A stretch of DNA of 64,000 nucleotides from Agarophyton chilense (Eukaryota > Rhodophyta > Florideophyceae > Gracilariales > Gracilariaceae): positions 1,116,001 to 1,180,000 of the forward strand of contig JARGXX010000080.1 in assembly GCA_030374765.1 (NCBI GenBank). Reading direction: 5' to 3'. Each line of letters begins with the position of its first letter. Within the stretch, counting starts at the first letter, position 1. Below are positions 10,641-22,699 of the stretch, piece by piece. The position numbers and the translations under genes were made by a program. A model generated the notes under the pieces. The model ran no database searches and was not told the DNA's origin. It saw nothing but the letters and a program-made list of their open reading frames with translations.

Positions 10641-13600
10641 GGTGAGAAACTGATCTTCAATACAAAACTATTTACCAAACTCTCTTCTTGCAGTTGTACG
10701 ATTGGGGTCTCCTTTCTGCGCAAAAGTCTATTGATGACAAATTCCAAGCGAAGAAAATAATAAATGATAAGCAGGAAGACCCTGATCAAATATTCTTGTC
10801 CTTTTTGGATCTCATTTTAGACAAAATAAGATGGTGGACATCTTGAAGAAAGCCTTTAACACACACAGAAAGGGGAGGAGAAGTACAAAACCCGTAGAGA
10901 TGGTCAGGTGACAGAAGTATGAAAATAAAGTGTAAGAGAGCTTCTGTAGATTCTCACGGTATTTTTGGGACAGCATTCTGGCTTTTGGTATGTTGAAGAT
11001 GGTGAAGTGATTCTCTACAATCATGGTGATTGCAAGGAATTGAATGAATCGGAGTGAGATGGTAGGGGAGAAAAATGAACGGCCTTTTTTTGTCGAAAGA
11101 CATACCGAGACAATACCCAATTTTTCGTTTCACATGGCAACGAAGATGAAGGCATGCATGCAGTCATTTTGAGGGAGAGGTCATTTATTCCTGAAGTCTG
11201 TTCTCGGGACGAAGGTTACAGAGAAACGGTGAGAGTCAAGAACGACTGCGGCAAGGGAGGAGTACTGTATTGAGAAGGGGAGGTTGGATATGAGTTTGGG
11301 ATAACGAAGAAGACAGACGTTGAACGAAGTGCTAAGGGTACGAAAGCGAGGTGCTTTTGACCCTCTGTTTGGGATGCTTGGTTTCGAATTAAATTAGATA
11401 CGTGTGAAGTTGGAGTGGAGAAGAGAATGGTGCTCAAAAGGAAATCGAAGAAGAAGAGTAAAAGTAACTCGAGAAAGATTTGGATGGGGAGTAAAAATGA
11501 AACGAAGAGCCTATTGATATGGGGCACGCGTCAGATTGAGAATCTAAACTATTCGGGGTCGAAGGCTCATCCGAAGTTTAGACCATTTGATGAGGGGGAT
11601 TTGTAATTCAGGAATGGAATTGCGTTGGAAGTGTTGGAGAAGTTTATGGACTACGATTGCAGTAAGCAGAATGAAAAAATATGCATTATGTGGGTGGAAC
11701 TGTACTGCATATCATAAGATTTGATGCGTGGGTTACGTGTGTGATGACAGTGATGGATGGAGAGGCCAGGAGCGTGTAGCAAAGGAAGTTACTGGTTAAG
11801 AAGATCTACGATAAGTACTTAATTCTTGCAGTAAAGGGAAACTTGGAAATGGCTTCGGACATGGTGATGGCGAGGAATGGTGTAGAGTGTGAGAATCATG
11901 GGTCTCTTGCAAAAAACGGGAGGACAGTGGCCAGAAATTTTGAGAGATTTGCGACAGTGAAAATTGGGATTTCATCATCTGAGAATATCTACCCTGTAGT
12001 GAAAGAAGAATTTCAGTGAAGAAAATGAAAAAACTTGTACTTTATTCGCCAGAATGCTATGTTAACGCCAGCAAATCTGAGAAGTTCTATTCGACTCGGT
12101 GACAGAGGGTAAGGAAAAGCAAAGTGGGGATAAAAACCGAAGAAGATGGGAAAGAAGCAGGAACGGTCGATAAGGCATAAGAAATATTAAATGACATGAG
12201 CTAAGAAGATAGTGTAATGAATGGTTTCATACTCGGGCCACAATAGAAACGGTTGAGATAAAAGCGGTGGAAGCGCCAGTCGAGACGTATTGTGAAAGGA
12301 GGGGCGGGAATTTGGTCACAGACGATATGAACGAAGCCGTGGATAGAGGAAGGGGGGATGATACCGAATCAAAAGGAAGCGTTGTATGAGATTAAGGCTG
12401 AGAAGATAGGGGAGGAGTGTATTATGGGATTGTGCTCGTCTTATGTAGCCCAGTGAAGGGGGATGCAGTTGAATGTGTGGTCGATGTGGTCTCTTCGGAG
12501 AATTATCTCTACAATCTGAACCAATGCGACATTGGTAGAGAGATTGGGAATGGTTGCAGATTAGAGTACAACATGAAAAATGAGTTGTCACACCCAGAAC
12601 TCTGCGAAAGGAATTCAGGGAATGTTTTTTGACAAAGATGATTGGGCAAAAATTTGGAGATTTGGAGAGAACGAAGAAGAAGGCGGCGGTGATGCCCTGA
12701 ATGAATAGGACAGGGGGTTCTTTCATTACGATTTCGTTTCGTGGAGGAAGTGGTGTTCCTGAAATCTGGAAATATAACCTGCGACGATTTCTGCAAACTT
12801 GAAGACGGTGAGATGGAAGAGGCAAATGTTGAGGTTGTGTTCGTGGAGGGAAATTGCTTCGAGGTAAATGGTTTTGAAGAAGTGGAGTGCAGTTGTTCTG
12901 AAATTACACTCGATGGAGAGTGTTTCTAGAGAGAATAGGTGTTTGGGGGAGGAAGGATTGGAGAGGAGGGTGAGATGGAGTAGCCTCCATGCGGCAAGGA
13001 GATCCGACAGTGGTATGGTTATGCCCTCACGAACGAAGAAAGGGTGACGGGGTGAAACGAAAGAATGATTGAAGGAAGATAAGAAGAACGGGTGAGAGTA
13101 GATAGTGTTTTAGTCCCGTAGAGCGTATGAGCGGTCGATGGCGCGGATGGTTTCAGTGTTAGCAGTGGATCGCCGCTTTGAGGTTTGGCGGTTATGGGCT
13201 TTCAAGAGGGTGTGGTCATATTTGTATATGTCATAGTCGTTGACTTAGAGCACTTTCTATCGTTGAACAACTGAGATAATGTGGTCGAGGGGGTTGACCT
13301 TGAGAGTACAGAGGTTGGAGGTGTCTTTGGATCACAGAATGGTGACTACAGTGCGTTAATGGAGCGAAAGTATTCTTCCATTGTTTCAAGAGCTTCTTCT
13401 GTTCATCCGGAAACGTTTTTGCATCACATGGCCATGAGGAGAAGGCCAATGTATTTATTGAAGACGGTTGAGATAGGTGCAGCTGGGAATCCATGCCAGA
13501 ATCGGGCGAAGAAGGCGCCGATGAAGAAGAAGACCATGTCGAGAGTGCGGTATCCTTTGGCAACTTTTATTTTTTACATATCTTCTAGAGTGAAGAATCC

Positions 13601-14140
13601 GTTACAGTTTCGAGTGCTGTTCGATGATATGGAGACGTCAATGAACAGGCTATGCGCAGGGGAGTGTGCATCTAAAGAAGCAATAATGGGTTTCGACTTG
13701 ATAAAAATCGAGGTACGAACGGAAAAGAATTGAGGAGGTATTAGAAGAACCAACAGTGGTGCAAGAAAGATTCGGACTTTAGTCTTCCGATGGCGGTGGG
13801 TTTGATGAGCTTAGAGATTCCGATGTAGAAGTTGTAGAAGAGTTATAATTCGAGGATGCAGTACAGATTGAACTCGTAGGAGATGATTTGGAGGGGGTGT
13901 TATTAGATAATAGAGATGAATTTCGCGTGGGAGACTTCTTGAAGGGCAGTGTGTGGTGCCTCTTTCCTAGAGCGGGCGATTATTGGTCTTTGGGAGAGAA
14001 GCTCTTGTTCAGAGTCGTATAGACAAGATGAATGCCGCTTTTGGGTGGTTGAGGTGTGATTGGAAGTGCTGGAGGGTGGGTTGTGAGATAGCTTTCGATA
14101 TTTATATTTCCAAAAATCTAGCAACCTTGAATGAATGAAG
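10641..14140. other. purine-skewed tract with degenerate frames
   Basis: Over about 3.5 kb the plus strand is markedly rich in G and A (many GAAG, GGAG and GAGA runs). Minus-strand open frames (for example 11216-11527, 12316-12825 and 13231-13563) are therefore long but low-complexity Ser/Pro/Leu/His. The plus-strand frame 13281-13733 (150 codons) has a more normal composition but no recognisable motif. The tract may be a decayed mobile element or gene; I could not identify conserved reverse transcriptase, integrase or transposase blocks in it. Confidence 0.35.
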
Positions 14141-14395
14141 TTATTAGCAAAATATAGAACTGCAAAATTGAAAAAATTCATGGGTTTTCGATCCATTTTT
14201 GTTCGACTATTTTTGAAATCTGTACCAGCATTCCCAGAACACAGACGTCATTCCCCCACATTCGCGTTTCTTGAAGCGCTCCATTTCTGCATTTATAGCT
14301 AGTAGCTGTCTTTTGTCTTACAAACAGATTAAGTTCGCTCTTAAGTAAGGGCTTATAACAATTCCAGTGAGTCCATCTTCTCATGGGGCGGAACT

Positions 14396-15117
14396 TGTGG
14401 TGCAAGGTCAGGAGACAAAGAGATACGAATACATTTGGTATCCACCCCTGTAAGGGGTATCACAGCAACGCAGGTTCTCCGGGAATTCAAGACAAAGTCG
14501 TGGGTGTGAGCCCAAGGCAAACCGGCACGGCAAGCGAGGAGAGTGGATAGGAAAGACAAGGTACACGGGTAGCGGTGCAATAAGGTAGTCAGCCACGAAA
14601 GTGGGGGAAAGGAATTGTATATTACCCAATGCGGCCAACAATGCGTAGAGCACGGGAGCCAACGGAATGGAAATAGAAACAGCCCTAGACATGGGCGAGA
14701 ATACGACAAGTAATAAATAACAGCCTCCGACTTCGGTAGTAGTTCTCATGAAGAAGCGGGATGGGTCAGTCAACCGTGAATAATGCGGCAAAAAGTCCAA
14801 AGACAGTAGTAGCACGCGAAAGCGGAAAACACTTAAAGCCACCAAAACGGTTGGGAAAGACTTACTGAGCGTTAAGGCAGCTTCGCGGATACACTCGATG
14901 GTGAAGATTACCATAGTAAACTCCCTACCTTAACCGAAAGAATTCAGATAAAAGATATAAGCTAGCCAGCAGTGCGGGGCGCCCATGTGTACACCTTGCA
15001 CGCACTACCAGTTCATCTGGCGATTACTTTGCTTACTTGAAACAACATTCAGAACGACGTGCTAGCGGTGAAATTGCCTTAGTGCTAGGAAACTTCCTTC
15101 ATCGAGGTTGCACTTCA
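14396..15117 (-). repeat. family B 3' LTR (copy 1)
   Basis: On the minus strand it runs from TGAAGTGCAAC at 15117 to ...CCACA at 14396. It is similar over its length to 24507-25230 and to 62776-63697, for example the shared 'GAATACGACAAGTAAT' and 'CACGCGAAAGCGGAAAA' blocks. A purine tract (AGGAGGGAGATA, 15118-15131) lies just inside and serves as the polypurine tract. Confidence 0.85.
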
Positions 15118-15152
15118 TATCTCCCTCCTGAACTGCGAGTACGACATCCGTA

Positions 15153-16990
15153 ATGGACCGCGAAACAGCGCAGATCCCATTAACAGAAATAGTCAGCGTC
15201 GAAGGTCTCATTTTACAAGCGCAGAATCAAACACGCTTTAGCGAAACCCAAATCTTCCGGCAGGGAACACTTTAAAACTTCGCTTTCCACTACGTCTGCG
15301 CCTTTGCGATCACATTCTCTAATTCTTCTGATTTCCCCATCAATCCACCATGCAGCTCTTCAACATTTATTGTCAACATCCCATCTGATGGAGGAGAGGA
15401 ACAACAACCCCAACCAAACTAACAACAACCCACCGGTGTATTTCTCTGTATTCCGTTCCGCCGGATTTCGTTCTATGCCCTAGCCTCAGACCGGGGCTGC
15501 AACTGCAGAACTGTTTTCTTCAGTCGAAAACGCGGCACTCGCTTTTGTGGGAGACAATTCACCAGTGGTGTGGTCTTTGTATAACCGGGTGAAATATCTT
15601 TAACCCATTCTGGACATAACTATCCTTTGGCTCGCGACTTGGTCCCACCTGACTGCAGTGCTTAACGAAGCGTTGTTGGAACTATTTACCAATGAAAACG
15701 AGATGCTCACTGGAGACGTTCCTGTCGTTGCAAATCCTTCTTGGAATTGGCAGAACCGTGTGGTGGTTCCGGTTCATACGATAAGCCGTCGCGGGGGCGA
15801 GTCGATAGCTTCCGAGCATGCGGCTTTTGTCCTCTTTGGTCATCAATGGCATCGCCAAGTCTCTTTTGAACATCACATTCCCGATGGACTGGGCTCTGAT
15901 TTCAGACTATACCGCACCAAATGTGAAATTAGATATATCGACAGCCTCGTGGCTTTGGAAACCTCTCCGTGGAGAATTTTTACTCTTGTGCGCCAGGAAG
16001 CCGATATGGGGTCAGGCTAATCATTCGGGCTACATCCCACTTCATGCCACGACTTGGGCGAGCGAACATGTTCGCGATGATCCCCTTTGAGTGACAATTG
16101 CGATCCCAGTTTGGGTATATGGTCCCATACCAAAAAGTTGATATCGGACGCAATTGAACAGCCAGCTGACGCGGTCGATATGTAACCAAAATATCTGGAT
16201 GTTCGCATCTCAAAGTTTGTCGAGGCTGTTACATATAGTTACGCAGCGATCATCGCGTATCGTGGGTCCTACCTCTTTGATAATCCTCAGTCCATATTTT
16301 GGTCCCCTTTTGTCACCTCGCGGGCTGCCACCGCCGCAGTTTTCCTTTTATGGAAGGTTCAAGACCCGTACTAAATGTGGTTCATCGCATGGCGAGTTCA
16401 CGGCGTCATTCCTGCCTTGGACTTGCGCGCCCCACTAGGTGGTGGAACCAACGCCCACGAGGGGGAGACACTTATCGGTTTCGCGAAACAGGTAGACGGA
16501 GACTCAATAACTTTCAAAGGGAGAACTCGCAGACGGGGGTCGGGCGTAGAAGCTGTCAAATGAACGCCGAACTCCAATAGCGGGTGTCCTCATCTATTTT
16601 AGCCCATGGGATGGACATGAGATCTGTGTGGAGGAGGATAGCGAGCTTCAGTTTGCGCATCGCTGTATCCCTAAAAAACACCTGTCTTGTTTCGTGGACG
16701 CGAACGAGTATTGACAAGTCTTCGAAGGTGAGGACCGGAACTTAGATAATGAACCAAATGATGGGATGTCCTCTGCTGAAGCGATTAAACTCCAAGTTAT
16801 GGAGTATCCCCATAAAGCAGGGACCTCTATCGTGCTATGTATGGACCTGGGATAGCTATGCCGAGACTAATCCTTCCATTGACGGTTTTGATGAACCTTG
16901 GACTCAACCAGTAGGCGTTTTAGGGTGGATTGCCTCCGTCCCAGGCTGAGAAAGTGCTGCCTAAACTGTTTACGTGGACATGATCTCCCA
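15153..16990 (+). pseudogene. decayed antisense ORF (aORF) of family B element
   Basis: On the strand opposite to the retrotransposon genes, starting with an ATG 36 bp inside the 3' LTR. It is broken by several stops and frameshifts. Two stretches align to the antisense protein of the young element at 45794-47650 with the same spacing. About 15667-15920 shares the RGES, Q, F-H-x-P and YRT landmarks. About 16252-16446 gives 21 identities over 65 ungapped positions by hand count, including I-x-Y-x-G-S, AA, LLW, W-x-I and DL. The distance between the two blocks is 195-197 residues in both elements. The end is uncertain. No known domain is recognised. This is the main evidence that the antisense frame encodes a genuine protein. 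Confidence 0.7.
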
Positions 16991-17253
16991 CTTACACTAC
17001 CAGGTGAGGACGGGACTAGCATAGACAGTGGTGAGGTTGCCGAGATGTGGGCGACCTTAAATTTCTGTCTTCAATGCAGCCAATCTGGTGGTAACAACTG
17101 CAGTCTGTAAGGGTGTGATAATCCTGAAAAGAGCGTGTGGCTTCCCGATGTAAAGTGTATCCGACATCTAGGTATCGTACCAGTTTAATCGAATAAATAC
17201 AAATCTATTTGTGCGTTCTTCTTGCTTTTTATTCTATCTCTTAATAAATTCTT

Positions 17254-17590
17254 CTATCTTCCCTTTTTCCCTCCTTTAGGTCCAATACGTTGATTCAAAT
17301 ATTCCAGCTTGGCGTAAGCGATTGTTTCAGGGATACCTGACCTTGTTCGGCGGTGACTTGAAACCACTTTTGGACGTAGGAGATGATCAATGGGGTTATT
17401 CAAGTTGGCCTCGAGACCATAGTCATACCAAAAGGACAAGATACTGTATGTAAATTTCCAGATGGTATGAATATTTCATAATATGGTCCATGAAATTTTT
17501 CTGGTCGTATAAATTTCGGATGGGTCGTGTTAGTGACGAAGACTATACTCCAAGAGGGGGTTCTTGGTCTCGCTAAACTCGCCTACGTGC
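17254..17590 (-). pseudogene. chromodomain relic of family B element
   Basis: The minus-strand translation includes FWYDYGLEANLNNPIDHLL followed by KVVSSHRRTRSGIP. This aligns to RWYGFSPDEDTVEPIEHLP and KVLSYHRRARVTLP of the family A chromodomain genes, with an aligned upstream stretch (YYEIFIPSGNLHTV). A chromodomain at the end of a Ty3/gypsy pol region is typical of chromoviruses, where it directs integration to histone-marked chromatin. The N-terminal part is only recognisable with frameshifts. A plus-strand open frame over the same bases (17278-17460) is the shadow of this region. Confidence 0.6.
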
Positions 17591-18699
17591 TAATATTCGT
17601 CGTGAAAATAAGGAAGTTGAATACGTAGGCAAAGGTGCCACTATGCGACGAGCAGAGAAGACTGGGACGTCTTGGGCGTTAATTGGTATATATCCAGAAG
17701 CAAGGGCCGTTCTATCACGTACGCGTTACAACTGATGGATGGGAGCGCTCTGCACCGTGGATTGTTCCACTTCCTCGCGTTAGAGCTCGCGAGGCAGCGT
17801 TGTAAATTAGTTCGAACGCTTCGGTGTTGCAATACCGCTTTCAAAGTTTTCTTTCGAAGTTTCGGTATTTCTTTCGTCCAAGTCCCTGGAATGTATGTGA
17901 ATTGTATGAACCTGGGAAGCATCGGCAATGCGGCGTACTCTTTTGAAGGTCTCTGCTTTACTTTTGGAGGAGCTATTTCAACTTTTGGCGTGTGAGTCGT
18001 CCAGTACCAGCTTGTCGTTAAAGAAAGTGTCGGCGTCTACCATAATACCCTTATTTACCTCCTCAAAAAGAGAGATTTGGAAAGCGATAGGGAAGTCCAA
18101 CCAGAGAGGCTAGATATAACGCCGCGGCGTTACAGAGGAACCCTTCTGTGTAGTTTAAGACAAGATCAGGATTTCAGAAAGTAACCGATTAGATTGTGGC
18201 TAAACGGAATCTCTAATCAGCATAGAAGTGGGCTGAGGCGCTAAGATGCACATCTGAACACTATTCACGGCTACAGGTTGTGTTTCAACAGCTGGTTCTT
18301 CTGAGGGCGATGGGGGGAGATGACAAAGCGATTTCGAGAGATGCGCTGTTGGACGTTGGCCTTTTGCACTACGATGAAATTTTTCTTGACAAAATCTTGT
18401 TTATACGGTCCTTTTACGATAGGCAAGATTATGTGGCGCTTTCACTTATCGAGATTGCATTAATCCTTATGGATGAAGACGTCGTCTCAGATTTGATAGG
18501 TGGCGCCGGATCACGTGGTCAGCAGTTAAAATGACGCTTTTAGGAGGCTTGAGAATGGGACATTGAACTGCGAGCAGCTGTAGTAAAATTGGTCAGCCTT
18601 CCTTTATACTTTTGATGATAATCCTTCACGGAAGGGAAGCACTCCAGCTTAGGCAGGGGTTCTTACGCCAAAGCCGGAAAAGGGGTGCAAAAGACCAAT
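17591..18699. other. degenerate C-terminal pol region of family B element
   Basis: Lies between the integrase core and chromodomain relics, where the intact family A copy carries the integrase C-terminal region and a Pro/Ser-rich tail. No frame stays readable. Plus-strand frames at 17672-17995, 18280-18534 and 18721-18990 are open, but the last overlaps the integrase relic and is its shadow. Confidence 0.45.
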
Positions 18700-19646
18700 T
18701 CTAATGGAGTCAAATGAATTGTGAAATGTACCTGCGTACTGTACGCTGACGCTAAAGTGCCCGTAAACAGATCTCGGGGGTTTTTCGGCTACGTAAAAGC
18801 GTTAAGATGCGAGTATCATTCCCTTCAACCGCTCGACTGGTCCATGGCACTGGGGGTAGTAGATTGTTTTGAAGAGATTCTTCATGTCGAAAAACCGCCA
18901 AATGTCTTCTCAGCATCTCTATGCCAATTTATTTCCGCTATCGAACAGAGGATGAACCGGCGGGTCGTGGATAAATATCCTATATATTAGAAAGAAAAGA
19001 TTTGGCAACCGTGAAGGCGGTTATCTCCCATAAAAAATTCAAAACAACTTCCAAAAAGGATCCGAAATAACGAGTATAGATTCTGTTCACGTCGGGTCGT
19101 GAGTAGCTGGCATAAAATTTCGATTGCGACAAACTCGAGAGAAGCCGGGGCAGGATAAGGTTTCAAAGTAGTTGTGTGTTTGGGTACTTTCACGCGATTT
19201 CTAACACATTAGGTGCCCAACCGCACTGTTGCGTAGCAATTCACAACAATGACTGGCCGATAATAGTTCCTTCGCAAAGTGAAGTAGAGCTTCCCTCCTC
19301 TGGCGTGCTCACGAGGTTTTGCAAAGTGCGATGGATGCCATACTCTAGAGTTCAGGGTATGCAAAACAAATACTTGTCGGGAGGAATGTACGGCCTTGAA
19401 AAGGTATCCTATGTCATCTATCTCGAAAGGGAGTGGTGCACCATCGTTAAACGGGTGCGTATCTTCATAAAGAAAAGCTCCCCTGCAGTTCTCTAACCAT
19501 TTTTTCTGCCGGTATCGGCATGAAAATACCCCGTTTGCGCTTCTCATTTTCGTCATCGACGAGATATGTATCCCATTCAGCATCCGATTCGAGGTCTTCA
19601 GCACATGTATCGAGTATCCATTCCGGGTGGTCCGGTGCCCGATCAT
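18700..19646 (-). pseudogene. integrase relic, family B
   Basis: Minus-strand translation recovers the zinc-binding N-terminal part (PFEIDDIGYLF, then H-x3-H spacing and GGKLYFTLRRNYYRP). It also recovers the linker PASLEFVAIEIL and the core segment KNLFKTIYYPQCHGPVERL carrying the catalytic Glu, aligning to YHPQGNGQVERF of family A. The region around the second catalytic Asp is not readable. Several frameshifts and stops make it inactive. Confidence 0.75.
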
Positions 19647-19649
19647 CTA

Positions 19650-21150
19650 CAACAAAGCAAGGTACATCCTTGTCCACGCCCATCAAAGCTTCTTCAATCG
19701 TGGGTAAATGTCATAGATCTTCGGCTCGCAACGTTTTGCGGGGCGTTATTTTAGATAACTTCGAAAGCATATTCCGCTAGGCGGTGTCTCCACTGCATTA
19801 AACGGTCTGACGGTTCCAAGACGGTTAAAAGCCATCTTCATTAGAAGTGATCTGTGTAGACAGTAACAAGCACATCTATGAGACAGGTACAGTAAAGAAA
19901 GCCTACACAGGGGTCAGGCATTCTTTCTTCGAAACGGAGCAGTTCCATTCGTAGAAATTCAGCGAACGAGACCGATACCCAATGGGTTTCGGTTCTCCTT
20001 GGCAAGTTGTCTGAAAGAGAGCACAACCTACTTGGTAATCGCTAGCGTCTGCGTTTACTGCATCCGGTAGTCCGGGTTCCGGTAACGATAAGATCGGTGG
20101 TGATGTGTTGGTCTCAATAAGGGAATTAAAAGGATCCGTATGGGCTGTCGTGAAGGGTTCAAACTTAGGTGTTTGACATTTAGGCAGAAGCGCGTTTAAG
20201 GGTACGGTGATGTCCGAGAAGTTAGGTATAAACTGTCAGTAGACATTGATCAATCTGAGAAAGGAGTGAAGTCCCTTCTTGGTTAAGAGCTCTCTATCGC
20301 TATAAAAAGCGATTTATGTCGAGCGTTTTCAATCATCACCTATCCAGTACGAAAAATGTGACTAAGATACTTGACATTATCTATGAAGAGGTTGCGATTC
20401 CTAACTTAAGTGCAACTATAGCTATGTGTAACGTGGTCATAGTATCCCTGACCTAGGTGGGGTAGTAATTTAGATTATCTGAGAGAACAATGATTCTTTA
20501 TAGATAAAAGAGGCATGTGAACCTTTTACAGCAGGCTTGTAGGATATCAAGAGCACGCTTAAAGGTATCGGAAGCATTGTTTAGACCAAACCGTATCCGC
20601 TTGAAACTGTCAATTCCCATATGACAGACAAAATCAGTTTTGTACTGGTTCTATTATTTGAAAAAACTTGCCAGTATCTCCAATTGGGGTCCAAAGTGGA
20701 AAAAACCGTAGCTGTGCCAAGCAAGTCGATGTACTCATCCATGCTTGAAATCAGATACAATTTATTAAAGCTCACGTTGTTCAAGAGACGGTAGTCGATG
20801 CAAAAACGCCAGGACCCATCGGATTTCGGTGTCAGTACAACTACAGATGTCCCCTACTGAGCCACTTTGAGCAATCCACCTCGGATCCATTTTGCTCACT
20901 TGGAACTGTTTCTCTTCACTTGCCATGTGGCCTGCCGTGTAAGGAGGTTGAGCAACTAGTTCAGCGTTCGGCGAGAAGTCTATCCGGTCTTCCGTTGTAG
21001 TAATCTAACCGCGAAATCCACCCCACATTGGTGTAAACTCTCGTAATATGTCCCGGAGACGTTCACGGTGCGAAAATGGCCCGTCACAGAGGTCCAGTGT
21101 TTGAAGTTCTTTCACTGTATCTATCTGGTCATAGCTCGTCGGAACAGTGG
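19650..21150 (-). pseudogene. reverse transcriptase-RNase H relic, family B
   Basis: The fingers/palm motif SSMDEYIDLLGTATVFSTLD (near 20690-20745) matches RMDEHIDSLGSATVFSTLD of family A. RNase H landmarks TSPPILSLPEPGLP, DASDYQVGCALFQ and VYTDH are readable across frames between about 19840 and 20230. At the RT-RNase H junction this element reads a Lys codon where both family A copies have a TAA stop, which matters for interpreting those stops. Confidence 0.75.
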
Positions 21151-21439
21151 TCTTTTTTTGCTTCAAAAGGTTGTCGATTCAGAATACCGAGTGATTGAGT
21201 GATGTCCCTTCCCCCTTCAGAGTCAACGACGTTAAGTACATCAGCCACGGTCAACTTTGTATGGAACATGGCGGTGGAGTGAGGCATGATCGCCCCCCGT
21301 TAGTATGGGTTTCTACGAGAAATTTTGCTGTGGCGCCCAGATTGTCAACCAAAACAGGTAACTGTTTGTCCGGCTCAAGCTGAAAACCCCCATTCATTAC
21401 GACTGTTTGATTTTTATCATGTAGCAATGGGAGGGGATG

Positions 21440-21950
21440 AGTAGCTCGTCACCCCTGTTGACAGTAGTTGACGCGCATAGAGACCTGGGTCTCAAATGTG
21501 ATTCGTATCGATGCAGCCCCGCGGAAATTGGAAGGTTCTGAGAAGCGGGTGGGCGCTTCTATGCGGCAGGTAAGGGTACGGGCTTCTTCGAGGCTAGCAT
21601 TCACGAACGACGGACGATTGCAAACCGAAGAACCGTTTTCCAGTTTCACAGGCATTAAGTGGGGCTTTATCGCGTCAGCAAATCTATCACAATAGTAACA
21701 TACCATTTATACGTTGGCAGCCAATTCCCCGCGTACGAAAAAATCAATCTTCAACATGAAGGAGCCCAAGCACATAACAAGATCGATAATTGCCAGTGTT
21801 GACAACGGGTTGTTATTCGCGTCTGCTACGTCAGGTATTACACCAAAGCGAATCGGATACCCCAAGTGCGAAGGAAAAAGCGACTCCACCATGAAGTTCG
21901 GGCCAGCACCCTATCTACAATAGTTAGAACTCGTAGGAAATATTTGGTAC
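21440..21950 (-). pseudogene. aspartic protease relic, family B
   Basis: Minus-strand translation contains VADANNNPLSTLAIIDLVMCLGSF, which aligns to IADANNNPLRTLGTISLMVRLGSY in the protease region of the family A elements, followed by a CDRFADAIKPH block. It lies in the expected place between gag and reverse transcriptase. The active-site DTGA box is not clearly readable. Confidence 0.65.
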
Positions 21951-22699
21951 ATAAACCAAGATCAACATATACTTTGTAATCGAGCTTATTCATCACCCTG
22001 AATCTATCCACGAATCGGTTATTTTTACTCCGTTTTCACGGACGACCCAGAAACCTAAGGGGTTCAGGGTGTTCATCTGAGACGTCCTGTTTCGTTACAA
22101 TGATTTCGACTGGGGAGCGAGTCAGAGATTCTTAGAGCATCGAATACTTCAATGTAAAGAACGTCTCTTCCAAAGGGGAGACTCCTGCAATCTGTTTACC
22201 TGAACCTGTACCGCATGGAGCGGGGCTTTATAATTCTGATTCATCGGCATGGTAGTGCCAGCGGCGTTGTCGCTACGAATAGAACAGTGGTTGGTAGTTG
22301 GATGTAAAAGGTTAAACAATGCCTTATGTGAGTTCGTATCCGAGATATTCCGTACAAAATTCGAGTTCACACGAAGATACGAAGGCATGGAGACGATCTG
22401 CTTTTTCTGAGTGGGCAATGTCTCATAATTACCTATCACTCGGGGGAATTCTTTTAATGTGAAAATATGGTCTGGTGACAAATGATCGGGTGTGTAACAT
22501 ATGTAGCGCCTAAGCCCAGAACTTGGAGGCGAAAAACTGGGCGGGACCACTTAAACGTCACCACAGGGCGTGTATCTTTCCATATGGATCACTCTGTAGA
22601 TTACTATAGTTCGCATAGAGAATGAAAGGCCCTCGAACACAGGATGAAGCTGCATAAAGCAGTGGGTGTTCCTGAGCTGTGTTGTAGGAGTCATCTATA

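Noticed and set aside
17278-17460. Plus-strand frame after a pyrimidine tract and AG, looking like an exon
   Set aside because: The minus strand of the same bases encodes the family B chromodomain relic, which explains the open frame as a shadow.
18721-18990. 89-codon plus-strand frame
   Set aside because: The minus strand here carries the integrase core segment with the catalytic Glu; the plus frame is its shadow.
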